Positions 23,722 to 31,962 of a DNA stretch of 35,055 nucleotides are shown piece after piece; the first letter of the stretch is position 1; every line of letters begins with the position of its first letter. Under the pieces are notes generated by a model, which was given only the letters and a program-made list of their open reading frames with translations, was not told the DNA's origin and ran no database searches. The DNA is from Gammaproteobacteria bacterium (GTDB lineage Bacteria; Pseudomonadota; Gammaproteobacteria; Chromatiales; Chromatiaceae), in the NCBI GenBank assembly GCA_009908845.1, contig JAAAOQ010000124.1, positions 1 to 35,055 on the forward strand, given 5' to 3'. A program made the translations under genes and the position numbers.

Positions 23722-24257
23722 GAGTGCTGCTCCTGTCGGTGGGCTTCGTTGTCGTGAGGTGTCGCTGGCGTTAAAGCGCTGCCCGAATGCTGCTTCAGGC
23801 GCGCGGGTGTCAAGACCGAACGGCTGCGGATACTATACGCTTTGACCCAAGCCGGGTAGTGTGCGCGAGGCCTTTGGCCAGGTTTGACCGGCTGCTGTAA
23901 AGCGCTCCTTGGTCAAGGGCTTAGCGCTGCGCCGGGACCTCTTCGAGCCTGGTAGGGCCGTCGAATCGCCTTCGTCTAAGGGGCTGATTTTTTTGGGCTA
24001 AATGCCCGGCTCGCTTGATATCGCGCCGCGTTTTCAGGATACTCCGCGGCTTGGCTTATGTGCCGCCAGCGATAACGATCCAGACCGATAAGAACACACT
24101 CCGCGAAGGAGCTTGCACTGCGACATGTCCCTCGGCAACGGTTCATGCCGCGCGTTGATCCGGATGGCAGCGCGTGCGACTCCGTTTGTCCGCGCAACGG
24201 CGGGCCGCCGCCGACAATACAGCTCTTGGGTACCCCGGAAACATGGGAAATCTGACT
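23722..24257. other. Divergent dynamin / RND-adaptor intergenic region
   Basis: This 536-bp region is among the more AT-rich parts of the window. It holds the candidate promoter for the RND genes, a T-tract followed by a GGGC/GCCC stem at about 23988-24008 (wrong order for a terminator), and GGCC-TTT-GGCC. The ORFs drawn across it are weak and contain no recognised domain. Confidence 0.4.
24015..24043 (+). promoter_or_regulatory. Candidate promoter for the RND efflux operon
   Basis: TTGATA (24015-24020; five of six match TTGACA), a 17-nt spacer, then GATACT (24038-24043; four of six match TATAAT). It lies about 215 nt upstream of the adaptor start, leaving a long leader. Found by eye; no operator was recognised. 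Confidence 0.4.
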
Positions 24258-25442
24258 ATGCGTATGCTCTCGACAGGGCTCATCGTCACGGTGAGCGCCA
24301 TCATGTCCATGAGCGCCGTCCCGATCACGTCGGCGCAGCCGGTAGAGGATATCTATGTTGTCAAGCAGGCCGAGGGACTCCCGACGGTATCGGTCGGCGG
24401 CACCGTTGTTCCATACAAGGAGGTGACCTTGGCGGCGCAGCTTCCGGGACGGGTCGACTATCTGGCGGGGATCGAGGGCGACGCGTTCGAGCGCGGTGAT
24501 CTGCTGGTCTCGCTCGACGCCAGCGAGCTCAAGGCGAAGCGGGAAGCGCTGCTGGCCCAGTTGGCCAGCGCCGATGCGCAGCTTCGCAATGCCGGTGTGC
24601 AATACAGCCGCGAGCTCTATTCGCCGCGTGCGCGCCAATCACCGGGCGGTATGGCGGTGCCGAACCTGTTCGACCAGTTCTTTACGCGGCCGATGGAGGA
24701 TTTCATCGGTGATCGTGACGTTGACGCGGAGCTGTCCGCTGATCTGTTCGCATCCGGCACCCAGATCCAGAAGGCGCGTAACGCCCTCATGCAGCTCCAG
24801 GCCGAGCTTCGGGCGATCGAGGCGAAGCTGCGTGATGCCCGCTCGATCGCGCCTTTTGACGGCGTGATCGTGAAGAAGTTTATCGAGGCGGGTGATACCG
24901 TGCAGCCGGGCCAGCCGCTGCTTGACTATGCCGATGTCGAGTATCTACAGGTCGAGGTCGATGTGCCGGCGCGTCTGCGACCGGGACTGCGCGAGGGCGC
25001 GATGCTGCGCGCCGAGCTGGATGTGCCCGTGCGCGGCGCCGACAAGGGTGACGGCGACCCAGGTAACGTGCCGGTGCGTGTCGCCCAGGTGTTTCCGATG
25101 GCCGATCCGCAGCGCCATACCGTCAAGGTGAAGTTCGATTTGCCGAAGGGTGTCTCCGAGCCCGGGATGTACGCCAAGGTCTTGGTTCCTGATTTCAGCG
25201 CGCCGGCCCGCGTCAATCCGGTCATCCCGCGCACCGCCATCCGCTACAACGGTAGCCTTCCGGGCGTCTACGTGCTCGATGAGGAAGGTAACGCCCAGTT
25301 GCGTCTGATTCGCGTCGGCGAGCCCACCCCCCGAGGCGGTGTGACGGTGCTCAGCGGGCTGCGCGCGGGCGAGCGAATCCTCAGCAACCCGGGACCAGGC
25401 GTTGCAACAGGCTGGTCGCCGGACGACCGTTCGAGCCGCTGA
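24258..25442 (+). CDS. RND efflux periplasmic adaptor (membrane fusion protein)
   Basis: The periplasmic adaptor that links an RND pump to an outer-membrane channel. It has 394 residues from the ATG at 24258, with a signal peptide (MRMLSTGLIVTVSAIMSMSA). The lipoyl-like half-motifs are GTVVPYKEVTLAAQLPGRVDY and DARSIAPFDGVIVKKFIEAG (both shown to within 21 residues as the recognisable halves). A coiled-coil hairpin lies between them. The beta-barrel and membrane-proximal parts follow (VPARLRPGLREGAML, GMYAKVLV). I chose 24258 because GGGA lies 9 nt upstream; the ATG at 24243 has a too-close GGAA and is an alternative. It is 82 bp before the RND permease. The hairpin carries an unusual inserted segment (SPRARQSPGGMAVPNLFDQF). 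No outer-membrane channel gene is in the window. Confidence 0.9.
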   Translation: MRMLSTGLIVTVSAIMSMSAVPITSAQPVEDIYVVKQAEGLPTVSVGGTVVPYKEVTLAAQLPGRVDYLAGIEGDAFERGDLLVSLDASELKAKREALLAQLASADAQLRNAGVQYSRELYSPRARQSPGGMAVPNLFDQFFTRPMEDFIGDRDVDAELSADLFASGTQIQKARNALMQLQAELRAIEAKLRDARSIAPFDGVIVKKFIEAGDTVQPGQPLLDYADVEYLQVEVDVPARLRPGLREGAMLRAELDVPVRGADKGDGDPGNVPVRVAQVFPMADPQRHTVKVKFDLPKGVSEPGMYAKVLVPDFSAPARVNPVIPRTAIRYNGSLPGVYVLDEEGNAQLRLIRVGEPTPRGGVTVLSGLRAGERILSNPGPGVATGWSPDDRSSR

Positions 25443-25524
25443 AGCCGCCTGCTCTTGCCGGGGCTGGACATTGTGTCCGCAGCCCCGAACCCCTCTCGCC
25501 CGATCCTGACGTAAGAAGCTAACC

Positions 25525-28500
25525 ATGAGCCAGGACGACAGCCCCAGCACTGCTCCTCCGGAACAAGATCGCAATCTCGCCTCGATGGATGGCGATGCAC
25601 TCGGCCTCGCGGGTCGTACGGCCCGCTTCTTCATCCGCTCGCCACTTTCGCCGCTGCTCTATGTCGCGATGCTGATGATGGGTCTGCTCGGACTCATCGC
25701 GACGCCGCGCCAGGAGGACCCGCAGATCTCGGTGCCCATGATCGACATCATGGTCCAATACCCGGGGGCTGCGGCAGAGCAGGTGTCGAACCTCGCGATG
25801 CAGCCGCTCGAGCGGATCATGAGCGAGATCCCGGGTGTGAAGCACGTCTACTCGGCGGCCCAACGCGGACAAGGGATCGTCACCGTCGAGTTCGAGGTCG
25901 GCGAAGAGATGGGGCCGTCGCTGGTCAAGGTGAACGACAAGATCGCCTCGAACATGGACAAGATGCCGCCGGGGGTGATGCCGCCACTGGTCAAAACCAA
26001 AGGCATCGATGACGTGCCGATCGTGACCTTGACGCTCTGGTCGAAGGACGTCGACGGCAACGGCCGGCCGGATGTCGACGACGGACAGCTGCGGCTGCTG
26101 GCGCAGGATGTGCTGCAGTCGTTGAAAGAGGTCAAGGACACCGGTAACGCGTTCATCGTCGGCGGTCGGCGTGAGCAGATCACCGTCGACGCCTATCCGG
26201 AGCGCCTCTCGGGCTATCGCATCAGTCTTGACGAGGTCGCGAGCACGATCCGGGCGGCGAACGCCGAGACGACTGCGGGCGGGGTTGAGTCGAGTGGCTC
26301 GCATTTTTCGGTGACTTCCGGATCGTTCTTGGAAGGCCCCGAGGATATCGAGCGTTTGGTCGTGGGCACCTACAACGAGATCCCGGTCTACGTCCACGAC
26401 ATCGCCCGCGTCCGCCAAGGCCCCGAGGACGCCGACCAGCTTGTCGCCTATTACACCGGACCGGCCTTCCATGGGGATCAGAGCGCCGATGGCGCGCCGG
26501 CGGTGACCATCGCGGTTGCGAAGAAGGAGCTGACCAACGGTGTCACCGTTGCCAACGCGATCCTCGAAAAGGTCGAAGAGATCAAAGGCGATCGTATCCC
26601 GAACAATGTCGAGGTCAGCGTCACCCGCAACTATGGCGAGACCGCCGACGAGAAGGTCTCGGAACTGATCTTCAAGCTCTTTATCGCGACCTTCTTCGTG
26701 TTCCTGTTGGTACTGGCTGCCTTCCGGGCGTTGAAGCCGGCCATCGTGGTCATGCTGGTGATCCCGGTGGTGCTGCTGATGACCATCTTCATGGCCTGGA
26801 TCACCGACTACACGATCGACCGTGTCAGTTTGTTCGCACTGATCTTCTCGATCGGCATCCTGGTCGACGACGCGATCGTCGTGGTCGAGAACATCTATCG
26901 GCGTTGGCTCGAAGAGGGCCGCACCGATGAATATACCGCGGTCGACGCCGTGCGCGAGGTCGGCAACCCGACCATCCTCGCGACCTTCACCGTCATCGCC
27001 GCGCTGCTGCCGATGGGCTTCGTCAGCGGCATGATGGGCCCGTACATGGAGCCGATCCCGGCATTGGGCTCAGTGGCGATGCTGATCTCGCTGTTCGCGG
27101 CCTTCGTGTTCACGCCCTATCTCGCGATCTCGAAGTGGCTGCGGCCGTCGATGCGCTATCTGGAGGTGGCCGAGAAGCGCGAGCATAAGGAGGCCGAGAA
27201 CCTCGAGCGGCTCTACGTCGGCATCCTGACCCCGCTGATCGAGAACAAGACCAAGCGCTTGATCTTCAAGCTCGTGCTCTGGGGTGCCTTCCTGTTCACC
27301 CTGACCTTCTTCTACTTCAAGTGGGTCCCGGTGAAGATGCTGCCGCTCGACAACAAGCCCGAGTTCTCGGTTGTGCTGGACATGCCCGAGGGGACGGCAT
27401 TGCCAGTGACGGCTAACCTGGCGCACAAGATGGCCGAGAAGGTCCGTACCATGCCGGAGGTGACCGCGATCCAGCTCTATGCTGGTACCGCGCGGCCATT
27501 CGATTTCAACGGGATGGTGCGTCACTACTATCTGCGCTCCGACCCCTGGCAGGGGGAGCTGCAGGTGCAATTGACCAACAAGCATGACCGCGAGCGCACC
27601 AGTCACGAGATCGCGGTCGAGGCGCGCGAGCTGCTGAAACCGCTGGCGGACGAGCACGGCGCGCGGATCGCGGTGGTCGAGATGCCACCAGGCCCGCCGG
27701 TGCTGCAGTCGGTCGTCGCCGAGGTTCACGGGCCGAGTCCGGAGGTCAGACGCGCCTTTGCGCAGGAGCTGACCGATATCTTCTCGCAGGCCGAGAGTAC
27801 TCGCGATGTCGATAACTATCTGCGCGAGTCGTTCGATTACTGGCGTTTTGACGTCGATACCGAGAAGGCGGTACGACGCGGCATCTCGGTCGATGGGATC
27901 AACCGCAATCTGACCATGGCCCTTGGCGGTTCAGAGATCGGCGACGTCAAGATGCGCGCAGGGCACGAGCCGGTGAACATCGTCGTTCAGGTTCCGCTGG
28001 CCGAGCGCTCCCAGATCGACCGACTCGGTGATCTGCCAATCCGCTCCAGCTCCGGTGTCACCGTGCCGCTGCGCGAGCTCGGTGATTTTGAGCGGGTCCC
28101 GGAAGAGGCGATCGTCTATCGCAAGGACTTGCGCGGCATCGAGTATGTTGTTGCCGATGTCGGCGGCACCCTGGCCGCGCCCGTGTACGCGATGCTGCAG
28201 ATCGAGAAGCGGATCGACGAGATGGGCTATGTCGCCCCTGATGGCGTGAAGCCGGAGTCGCACTGGCTCGGCCCGCCGCCGTCAGATCAAGTCTCGTCGT
28301 TCGAATGGGGCGGCGAATGGACCGTGACCTACGAGACCTTCCGAGACATGGGCGCGGCCTTCGGTGTGGCCCTGGTCCTGATCTACATCCTGGTGGTCTG
28401 GGAGTTCGGCAATTTCCGCATCCCGCTCGTGATCATGGCGCCGATCCCTTTGACGCTGCTTGGGATCATCCCAGCCCATTGGGCTGCCTTCGAGCTCGGT

Positions 28501-29493
28501 ATCGGCGGTGAGTTCACGGCGACCTCGATGATCGGCTGGATCGCCCTCGCCGGCATCATCGTCCGGAACTCGATCCTGTTGGTCGACTTCTCGATCCATG
28601 AGGTCCAGAAGGGCGTTCCGGTGGCCGAGGCGGTGATCCGGGCCTGCAAGACAAGAACGAGGCCGATCGTGATCACCGCGCTGGCGCTGGTTGCGGGCTC
28701 GAGCGTGATCTTCACCGACCCGATCTTCCAAGGGATGGCGATCTCGCTGTCGTCCGGCGTGCTGGTCTCGACCATCCTGACCCTGATCGTGATCCCGCTC
28801 GGTTGTGTGGCGGCGAGCAAGGACCTCTGCGAGGTCGCCGTCGCCAGCGCACCGCCTGGAATGAATGTTCCCTGTGCCGAAGGCCTCGACAGCAGCGAGG
28901 CCGAGCAGGCGCCATCGCGCAAACAAGGCGAAGGGACGACACCTGCTCAGCGCGGCCGCACAGTCTGGGCCAAGATTGGCAGCCTGTTGATGCTGGTTCT
29001 CTATGCGTTTCGCGGCATCTTTCTGCTGCTCTTCGACTGGATCAAAGGGATGTTGGTCAAGAAGCGCCTCGGTCAGGGCCCGAAACCGGGTGGCGGCGGG
29101 AACGGGGGCTCGGGGGCCTTGCCTAATGCATTGAGACGGGGTAACGCCAAGGTCGATGCCTCCTCGCCAACAGACGACGCTGGCGTACAGACCGACGGGA
29201 CAGGGACAGCTGAGCCGACTACAGTTAAAGAGGTGCCTGCAGAGGAGGCCGGAGAAACGGACGCGACGCCTACTCCCGCAACGCGCAAGAAGGCACCGAG
29301 CAAGAAAGCGCCGAGCAAGAAGGGGCAAACGAAAAAGGCGACCAAGAAACGCGCATCCAGCAGCAGCGCTGCTTCGGGGGCTACAGGGTCGGCCGCACCT
29401 AAGGCGGGCAAGAAGCCATCGAGACGGGGTATCCGCCTCAAGACCGACGAAGGCGACGGGCAGGCCGACGACGACGGGGGCTCAGGCGCTTAG
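25525..29493 (+). CDS. RND-family efflux permease with a long lysine-rich C-terminal extension
   Basis: An inner-membrane, proton-driven transporter of the AcrB superfamily. The first about 1,100 residues form the standard core: two repeats of a periplasmic porter domain with 12 membrane helices. The TM4 proton-relay Asp pair is in SIGILVDDAIVVVENIYRR. The TM10 position that is Lys940 in AcrB is Arg here (GIIVRNSILLVDF). The protein has 1,322 residues against the usual 1,030-1,050. The extra about 220 residues hold an additional hydrophobic segment (IGSLLMLVLYAFRGIFLLLF, about 1150-1170), a Gly-rich linker, and a Lys/Ala/Ser tail (KKAPSKKAPSKKGQTKKATK, about 1252-1272) that resembles histone H1-like proteins. 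Its substrate is unknown. Confidence 0.9.
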   Translation: MSQDDSPSTAPPEQDRNLASMDGDALGLAGRTARFFIRSPLSPLLYVAMLMMGLLGLIATPRQEDPQISVPMIDIMVQYPGAAAEQVSNLAMQPLERIMSEIPGVKHVYSAAQRGQGIVTVEFEVGEEMGPSLVKVNDKIASNMDKMPPGVMPPLVKTKGIDDVPIVTLTLWSKDVDGNGRPDVDDGQLRLLAQDVLQSLKEVKDTGNAFIVGGRREQITVDAYPERLSGYRISLDEVASTIRAANAETTAGGVESSGSHFSVTSGSFLEGPEDIERLVVGTYNEIPVYVHDIARVRQGPEDADQLVAYYTGPAFHGDQSADGAPAVTIAVAKKELTNGVTVANAILEKVEEIKGDRIPNNVEVSVTRNYGETADEKVSELIFKLFIATFFVFLLVLAAFRALKPAIVVMLVIPVVLLMTIFMAWITDYTIDRVSLFALIFSIGILVDDAIVVVENIYRRWLEEGRTDEYTAVDAVREVGNPTILATFTVIAALLPMGFVSGMMGPYMEPIPALGSVAMLISLFAAFVFTPYLAISKWLRPSMRYLEVAEKREHKEAENLERLYVGILTPLIENKTKRLIFKLVLWGAFLFTLTFFYFKWVPVKMLPLDNKPEFSVVLDMPEGTALPVTANLAHKMAEKVRTMPEVTAIQLYAGTARPFDFNGMVRHYYLRSDPWQGELQVQLTNKHDRERTSHEIAVEARELLKPLADEHGARIAVVEMPPGPPVLQSVVAEVHGPSPEVRRAFAQELTDIFSQAESTRDVDNYLRESFDYWRFDVDTEKAVRRGISVDGINRNLTMALGGSEIGDVKMRAGHEPVNIVVQVPLAERSQIDRLGDLPIRSSSGVTVPLRELGDFERVPEEAIVYRKDLRGIEYVVADVGGTLAAPVYAMLQIEKRIDEMGYVAPDGVKPESHWLGPPPSDQVSSFEWGGEWTVTYETFRDMGAAFGVALVLIYILVVWEFGNFRIPLVIMAPIPLTLLGIIPAHWAAFELGIGGEFTATSMIGWIALAGIIVRNSILLVDFSIHEVQKGVPVAEAVIRACKTRTRPIVITALALVAGSSVIFTDPIFQGMAISLSSGVLVSTILTLIVIPLGCVAASKDLCEVAVASAPPGMNVPCAEGLDSSEAEQAPSRKQGEGTTPAQRGRTVWAKIGSLLMLVLYAFRGIFLLLFDWIKGMLVKKRLGQGPKPGGGGNGGSGALPNALRRGNAKVDASSPTDDAGVQTDGTGTAEPTTVKEVPAEEAGETDATPTPATRKKAPSKKAPSKKGQTKKATKKRASSSSAASGATGSAAPKAGKKPSRRGIRLKTDEGDGQADDDGGSGA

Positions 29494-29616
29494 CCTCGCC
29501 GCGCGTTGACGCCTCGGGTATGCCGGTCCTTATCGGTCGGGCTGCGCCGTTGGTCGAGCTCGGACAGTCCGCGGTCTCCTTATCGAGGCGGAAAACAGAT
29601 TGATGCGGCGAACATT

Positions 29617-30507
29617 ATGGCAGGATGGCAAATAAGACTCATGGCAGGTCCTTGCAGCAGGATAGGGTGGCCGCGTCGCCAATGGGTATCCTGGATACTC
29701 GCTGCATGGGTGATCATGTCGATCGGACTCCTCGGAACCACCGCGTGGGCCTGGAACCCGTACGATACCGATAGCAGTCGTGCCGGCGAGCCACACACTT
29801 GGCGCAGCTCGCCCGGCAGCTATCGGACTCCGAATGCTCCCCGGCGGCCGGCGGCCGGGGCCAGGCATGATTCAGAGACCGGTTACGATCAGTGGGACCA
29901 ATCAAGCCGGTGGTCCATGCCGGGTGACCGTCCCGATCAGCGTTGGCCCGACGAGCCGTCGAGCGTTGACTATGGCTGGGGGGATGCCTATGGTAGCTCC
30001 GACACCGGGTCTGGAGGGCAGCGCTGGCGGGATGACCGAAGCAGTGCCTATGATGCGCCGTTGCCACCGGCGCCTCGAAGCGAGTTCCGATCGCGATCGT
30101 TGTATGAGGATTTCAGCCGGCATCGGCGGGGGCCTCAGGTGGGCCCACCCGAAGCCCGTGATCAGGGGCCTGATCGGATGGACTGGCGTGATGAGCGCTC
30201 AGGCTCGCGTGGCGCGGTGTCTCGACAGACCGAAGTCGAAGCGGGGGTTCGTTATCGGGGTTACGAGTTCCGGCACGACCCCGATCTGGGCGCACCGGGG
30301 CGGCACCGTCAAAATGGTTGGGAGTTTCGGCCGCTTACCAGCCGTGAGCAAAAGCGAATACGCAGCGAAGGACTCTATCCGCGCATCGATGAAGGCGACT
30401 ATCGGCAGCGCGGGCCTTGGCGCAGTTACGAAGACGAAGGAGCCGCATTCGGTTACCATTCGCGCGGCTCAGATTTCGGCGGTGAGCAGTACCCCGAGTT
30501 CCAGTGA
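29617..30507 (+). CDS. Exported low-complexity protein of unknown function
   Basis: From the ATG at 29617 the protein has 296 residues. A long N-terminal region with a hydrophobic stretch (WVSWILAAWVIMSIGLLGTT, followed by AWAW) looks like a signal peptide with cleavage after AWA. The mature protein is rich in Arg, Asp, Ser, Gly and Tyr, with little hydrophobic core, so it may be largely disordered. The last about 100 residues are more ordered in appearance: YRGYEFRHDPDLG, NGWEFRPLTSREQKRIRSEG. The start is uncertain: 29506, 29617 and 29641 are possible, and none has a good ribosome-binding site. It follows the RND permease on the same strand. I do not recognise the family. Confidence 0.6.
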   Translation: MAGWQIRLMAGPCSRIGWPRRQWVSWILAAWVIMSIGLLGTTAWAWNPYDTDSSRAGEPHTWRSSPGSYRTPNAPRRPAAGARHDSETGYDQWDQSSRWSMPGDRPDQRWPDEPSSVDYGWGDAYGSSDTGSGGQRWRDDRSSAYDAPLPPAPRSEFRSRSLYEDFSRHRRGPQVGPPEARDQGPDRMDWRDERSGSRGAVSRQTEVEAGVRYRGYEFRHDPDLGAPGRHRQNGWEFRPLTSREQKRIRSEGLYPRIDEGDYRQRGPWRSYEDEGAAFGYHSRGSDFGGEQYPEFQ

Positions 30508-30587
30508 GTCATGCTGGTCAGTCACACTGTTCAGTCATGCTGGGCGAATGAGTGCAGGGTCTTGATAAGGGCTAGCGGCAAGGTCGG

Positions 30588-31220
30588 ATGATCACAGTCA
30601 TCGGGAGCCTGAAGGGCGGTTCGGGTAAGAGTACGCTGACGTTCAACGTCGGTGTCTGGCTGGCGATGGCCGAAGTCGACGTCCAGCTCGTCGACGCCGA
30701 TCCACAAGGCACCCTGACCGATGTCTGCGAGGTTCGGGATGAGGAAGGGTTCGAGCCTCGTCTCAAGCCCTGGGGAAGGCCTGAACTGACAACTGAGAAG
30801 CTGGCCGAGCATACCGAGACGGTGATCGATGTCGGCACCTCGGATATGGAGGGTCTGCGTACGGCGATCGGTCTCTGTGATCGGGTGGTCGTCCCGGTTC
30901 CTCCTTCCCAGGCCGACATCTGGTCGACCCAGCGCTTCATCCAACTGGTCAAGTCAGTCGAGCGTGAACAGCCGGCGGAGATCGTCGGATTCATCAATCG
31001 CGGGGATACCCATCATGCCGTTCGCGAGACCAACGAAGCGGCGGCGGCTTTGGTCTCGTTGCCCGATATCCGTTTCCTGAAGCCCCGCCTTTCGCAGCGC
31101 ACCCTGTTCAGGCGTTCGTTTAGTGAGGGCCTTGCCGTCTTCGAGCTCGAGCCGCGTGGCAAGGGGGCAAAGGAGTTTTATGGGCTTGCCGCGGTGCTGT
31201 TCCCTCAGGTCTTGAGCTGA
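30588..31220 (+). CDS. ParA/MinD-type ATPase (orphan)
   Basis: A 210-residue P-loop ATPase with the deviant Walker A motif SLKGGSGKST at residues 7-16, whose first Lys is the signature residue of ParA/MinD proteins. The A'-like LVDADPQGTLTD near residue 37-48 and the Walker B-like TVIDVGTSD near residue 83-91 are also present. It lacks the N-terminal helix-turn-helix of large plasmid ParA proteins and is close to the size of small cargo-positioning ParA/McdA types. No ParB-like gene is adjacent. The nearest partner candidate is the membrane coiled-coil protein 190 bp downstream. The ATG at 30588 has AAGG upstream. The cargo is unknown. Confidence 0.88.
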   Translation: MITVIGSLKGGSGKSTLTFNVGVWLAMAEVDVQLVDADPQGTLTDVCEVRDEEGFEPRLKPWGRPELTTEKLAEHTETVIDVGTSDMEGLRTAIGLCDRVVVPVPPSQADIWSTQRFIQLVKSVEREQPAEIVGFINRGDTHHAVRETNEAAAALVSLPDIRFLKPRLSQRTLFRRSFSEGLAVFELEPRGKGAKEFYGLAAVLFPQVLS

Positions 31221-31410
31221 GCATCGAGGTGTTGCCAATCGAGCCGTTGCTTGTATAACCGAGCGTCCGTGTTAGGCTTTGCCGGTACGTCGACTGATCC
31301 GCTTGCGGCGGTCAGCCGCGTTTGGGCACTCAGAGAACAAGACAGCCGAAGGCCCGACGCGAGCTAACTACCGCGTGCAAGCGGTAGGAGCGGCATGAGA
31401 GAGGTCGTGA
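31221..31410. promoter_or_regulatory. Spacer with a candidate promoter and a leader hairpin
   Basis: TTGCCA (31232-31237), a 16-nt spacer and TATAAC (31254-31259) make a plausible promoter for the downstream pair. A perfect 7-bp stem CTACCGC/GCGGTAG with a 6-nt loop (31370-31389) sits about 8 nt before the Shine-Dalgarno sequence of the next gene and could affect its translation. Confidence 0.45.
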
Positions 31411-31938
31411 ATGATGACAACGAAGACCCCGCACGAGCGAGATTCGCTGGAAGAGACGGGCGCGCCGAATGCGGAGGCGGAGGAGAACGAGCCCGTAGCG
31501 AGCCAGTTCGCGATGGATCGATTGTCGCAAGCCTTCGAGACCAGCGCGCGCCGCTGGGAACTGATCGTCTACCCAACCCTGTTCGCGTTTATCATCCTTG
31601 CGGCTTACGGCTTTTACCTGGTCTTCAGCTTGGCCAAGGACGTCCATTATCTGGCTATCAGCGTCGACTCGAATATGACGGTATTGGCGAGCAACATGCA
31701 GTCGATCTCGGACAACATGGGGCAGATCAGCTCCAACGTGCGCACGATGACCGTAGGGGTGGATTCGATGGCCCGCGACGTCGCTGTGCTCGAGCCGATG
31801 CTCAGCTCGATCGAGGCGATGGATCATTCGATGCGGTCGATGACCTTTACCACGTCGACGATGCGCGATGATCTTGGCGCAATGAATCGAAACCTCGGCC
31901 GTCCAATGCACTTTATGAACTCATTCATGCCCTGGTGA
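31411..31938 (+). CDS. Single-span membrane protein with a Met-cored periplasmic coiled coil
   Basis: A 175-residue protein with three parts. Residues 1-51 are acidic and probably cytoplasmic. Residues about 52-73 (IVYPTLFAFIILAAYGFYLV) form one membrane helix. Residues 75-162 form a predicted coiled coil. From residue 89 to 134 the a/d positions fall at an exact 3-4 spacing: M89, L92, M96, I99, M103, I106, V110, M113, V117, M120, V124, L127, L131, I134. Fourteen Met residues lie in the last 87 residues, many seven apart. The chain ends PMHFMNSFMPW. GAGAGG lies 6 nt before the ATG at 31411. The family is unrecognised. Its stop is 24 bp before the 5'-nucleotidase gene, so these two form an operon. 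Confidence 0.75.
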   Translation: MMTTKTPHERDSLEETGAPNAEAEENEPVASQFAMDRLSQAFETSARRWELIVYPTLFAFIILAAYGFYLVFSLAKDVHYLAISVDSNMTVLASNMQSISDNMGQISSNVRTMTVGVDSMARDVAVLEPMLSSIEAMDHSMRSMTFTTSTMRDDLGAMNRNLGRPMHFMNSFMPW

Positions 31939-31962
31939 GGGTGTCGGCTTAGGGTAGCGCTG

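Noticed and set aside
23985-24010. T-run next to a GGGC/GCCC stem, considered as a terminator
   Set aside because: The T-run precedes the stem on the plus strand and is an A-run after it on the minus strand, so neither direction fits an intrinsic terminator.
28282-29328. 348-residue minus-strand ORF
   Set aside because: It is antisense to the RND permease C-terminal part and shows no recognisable domain.
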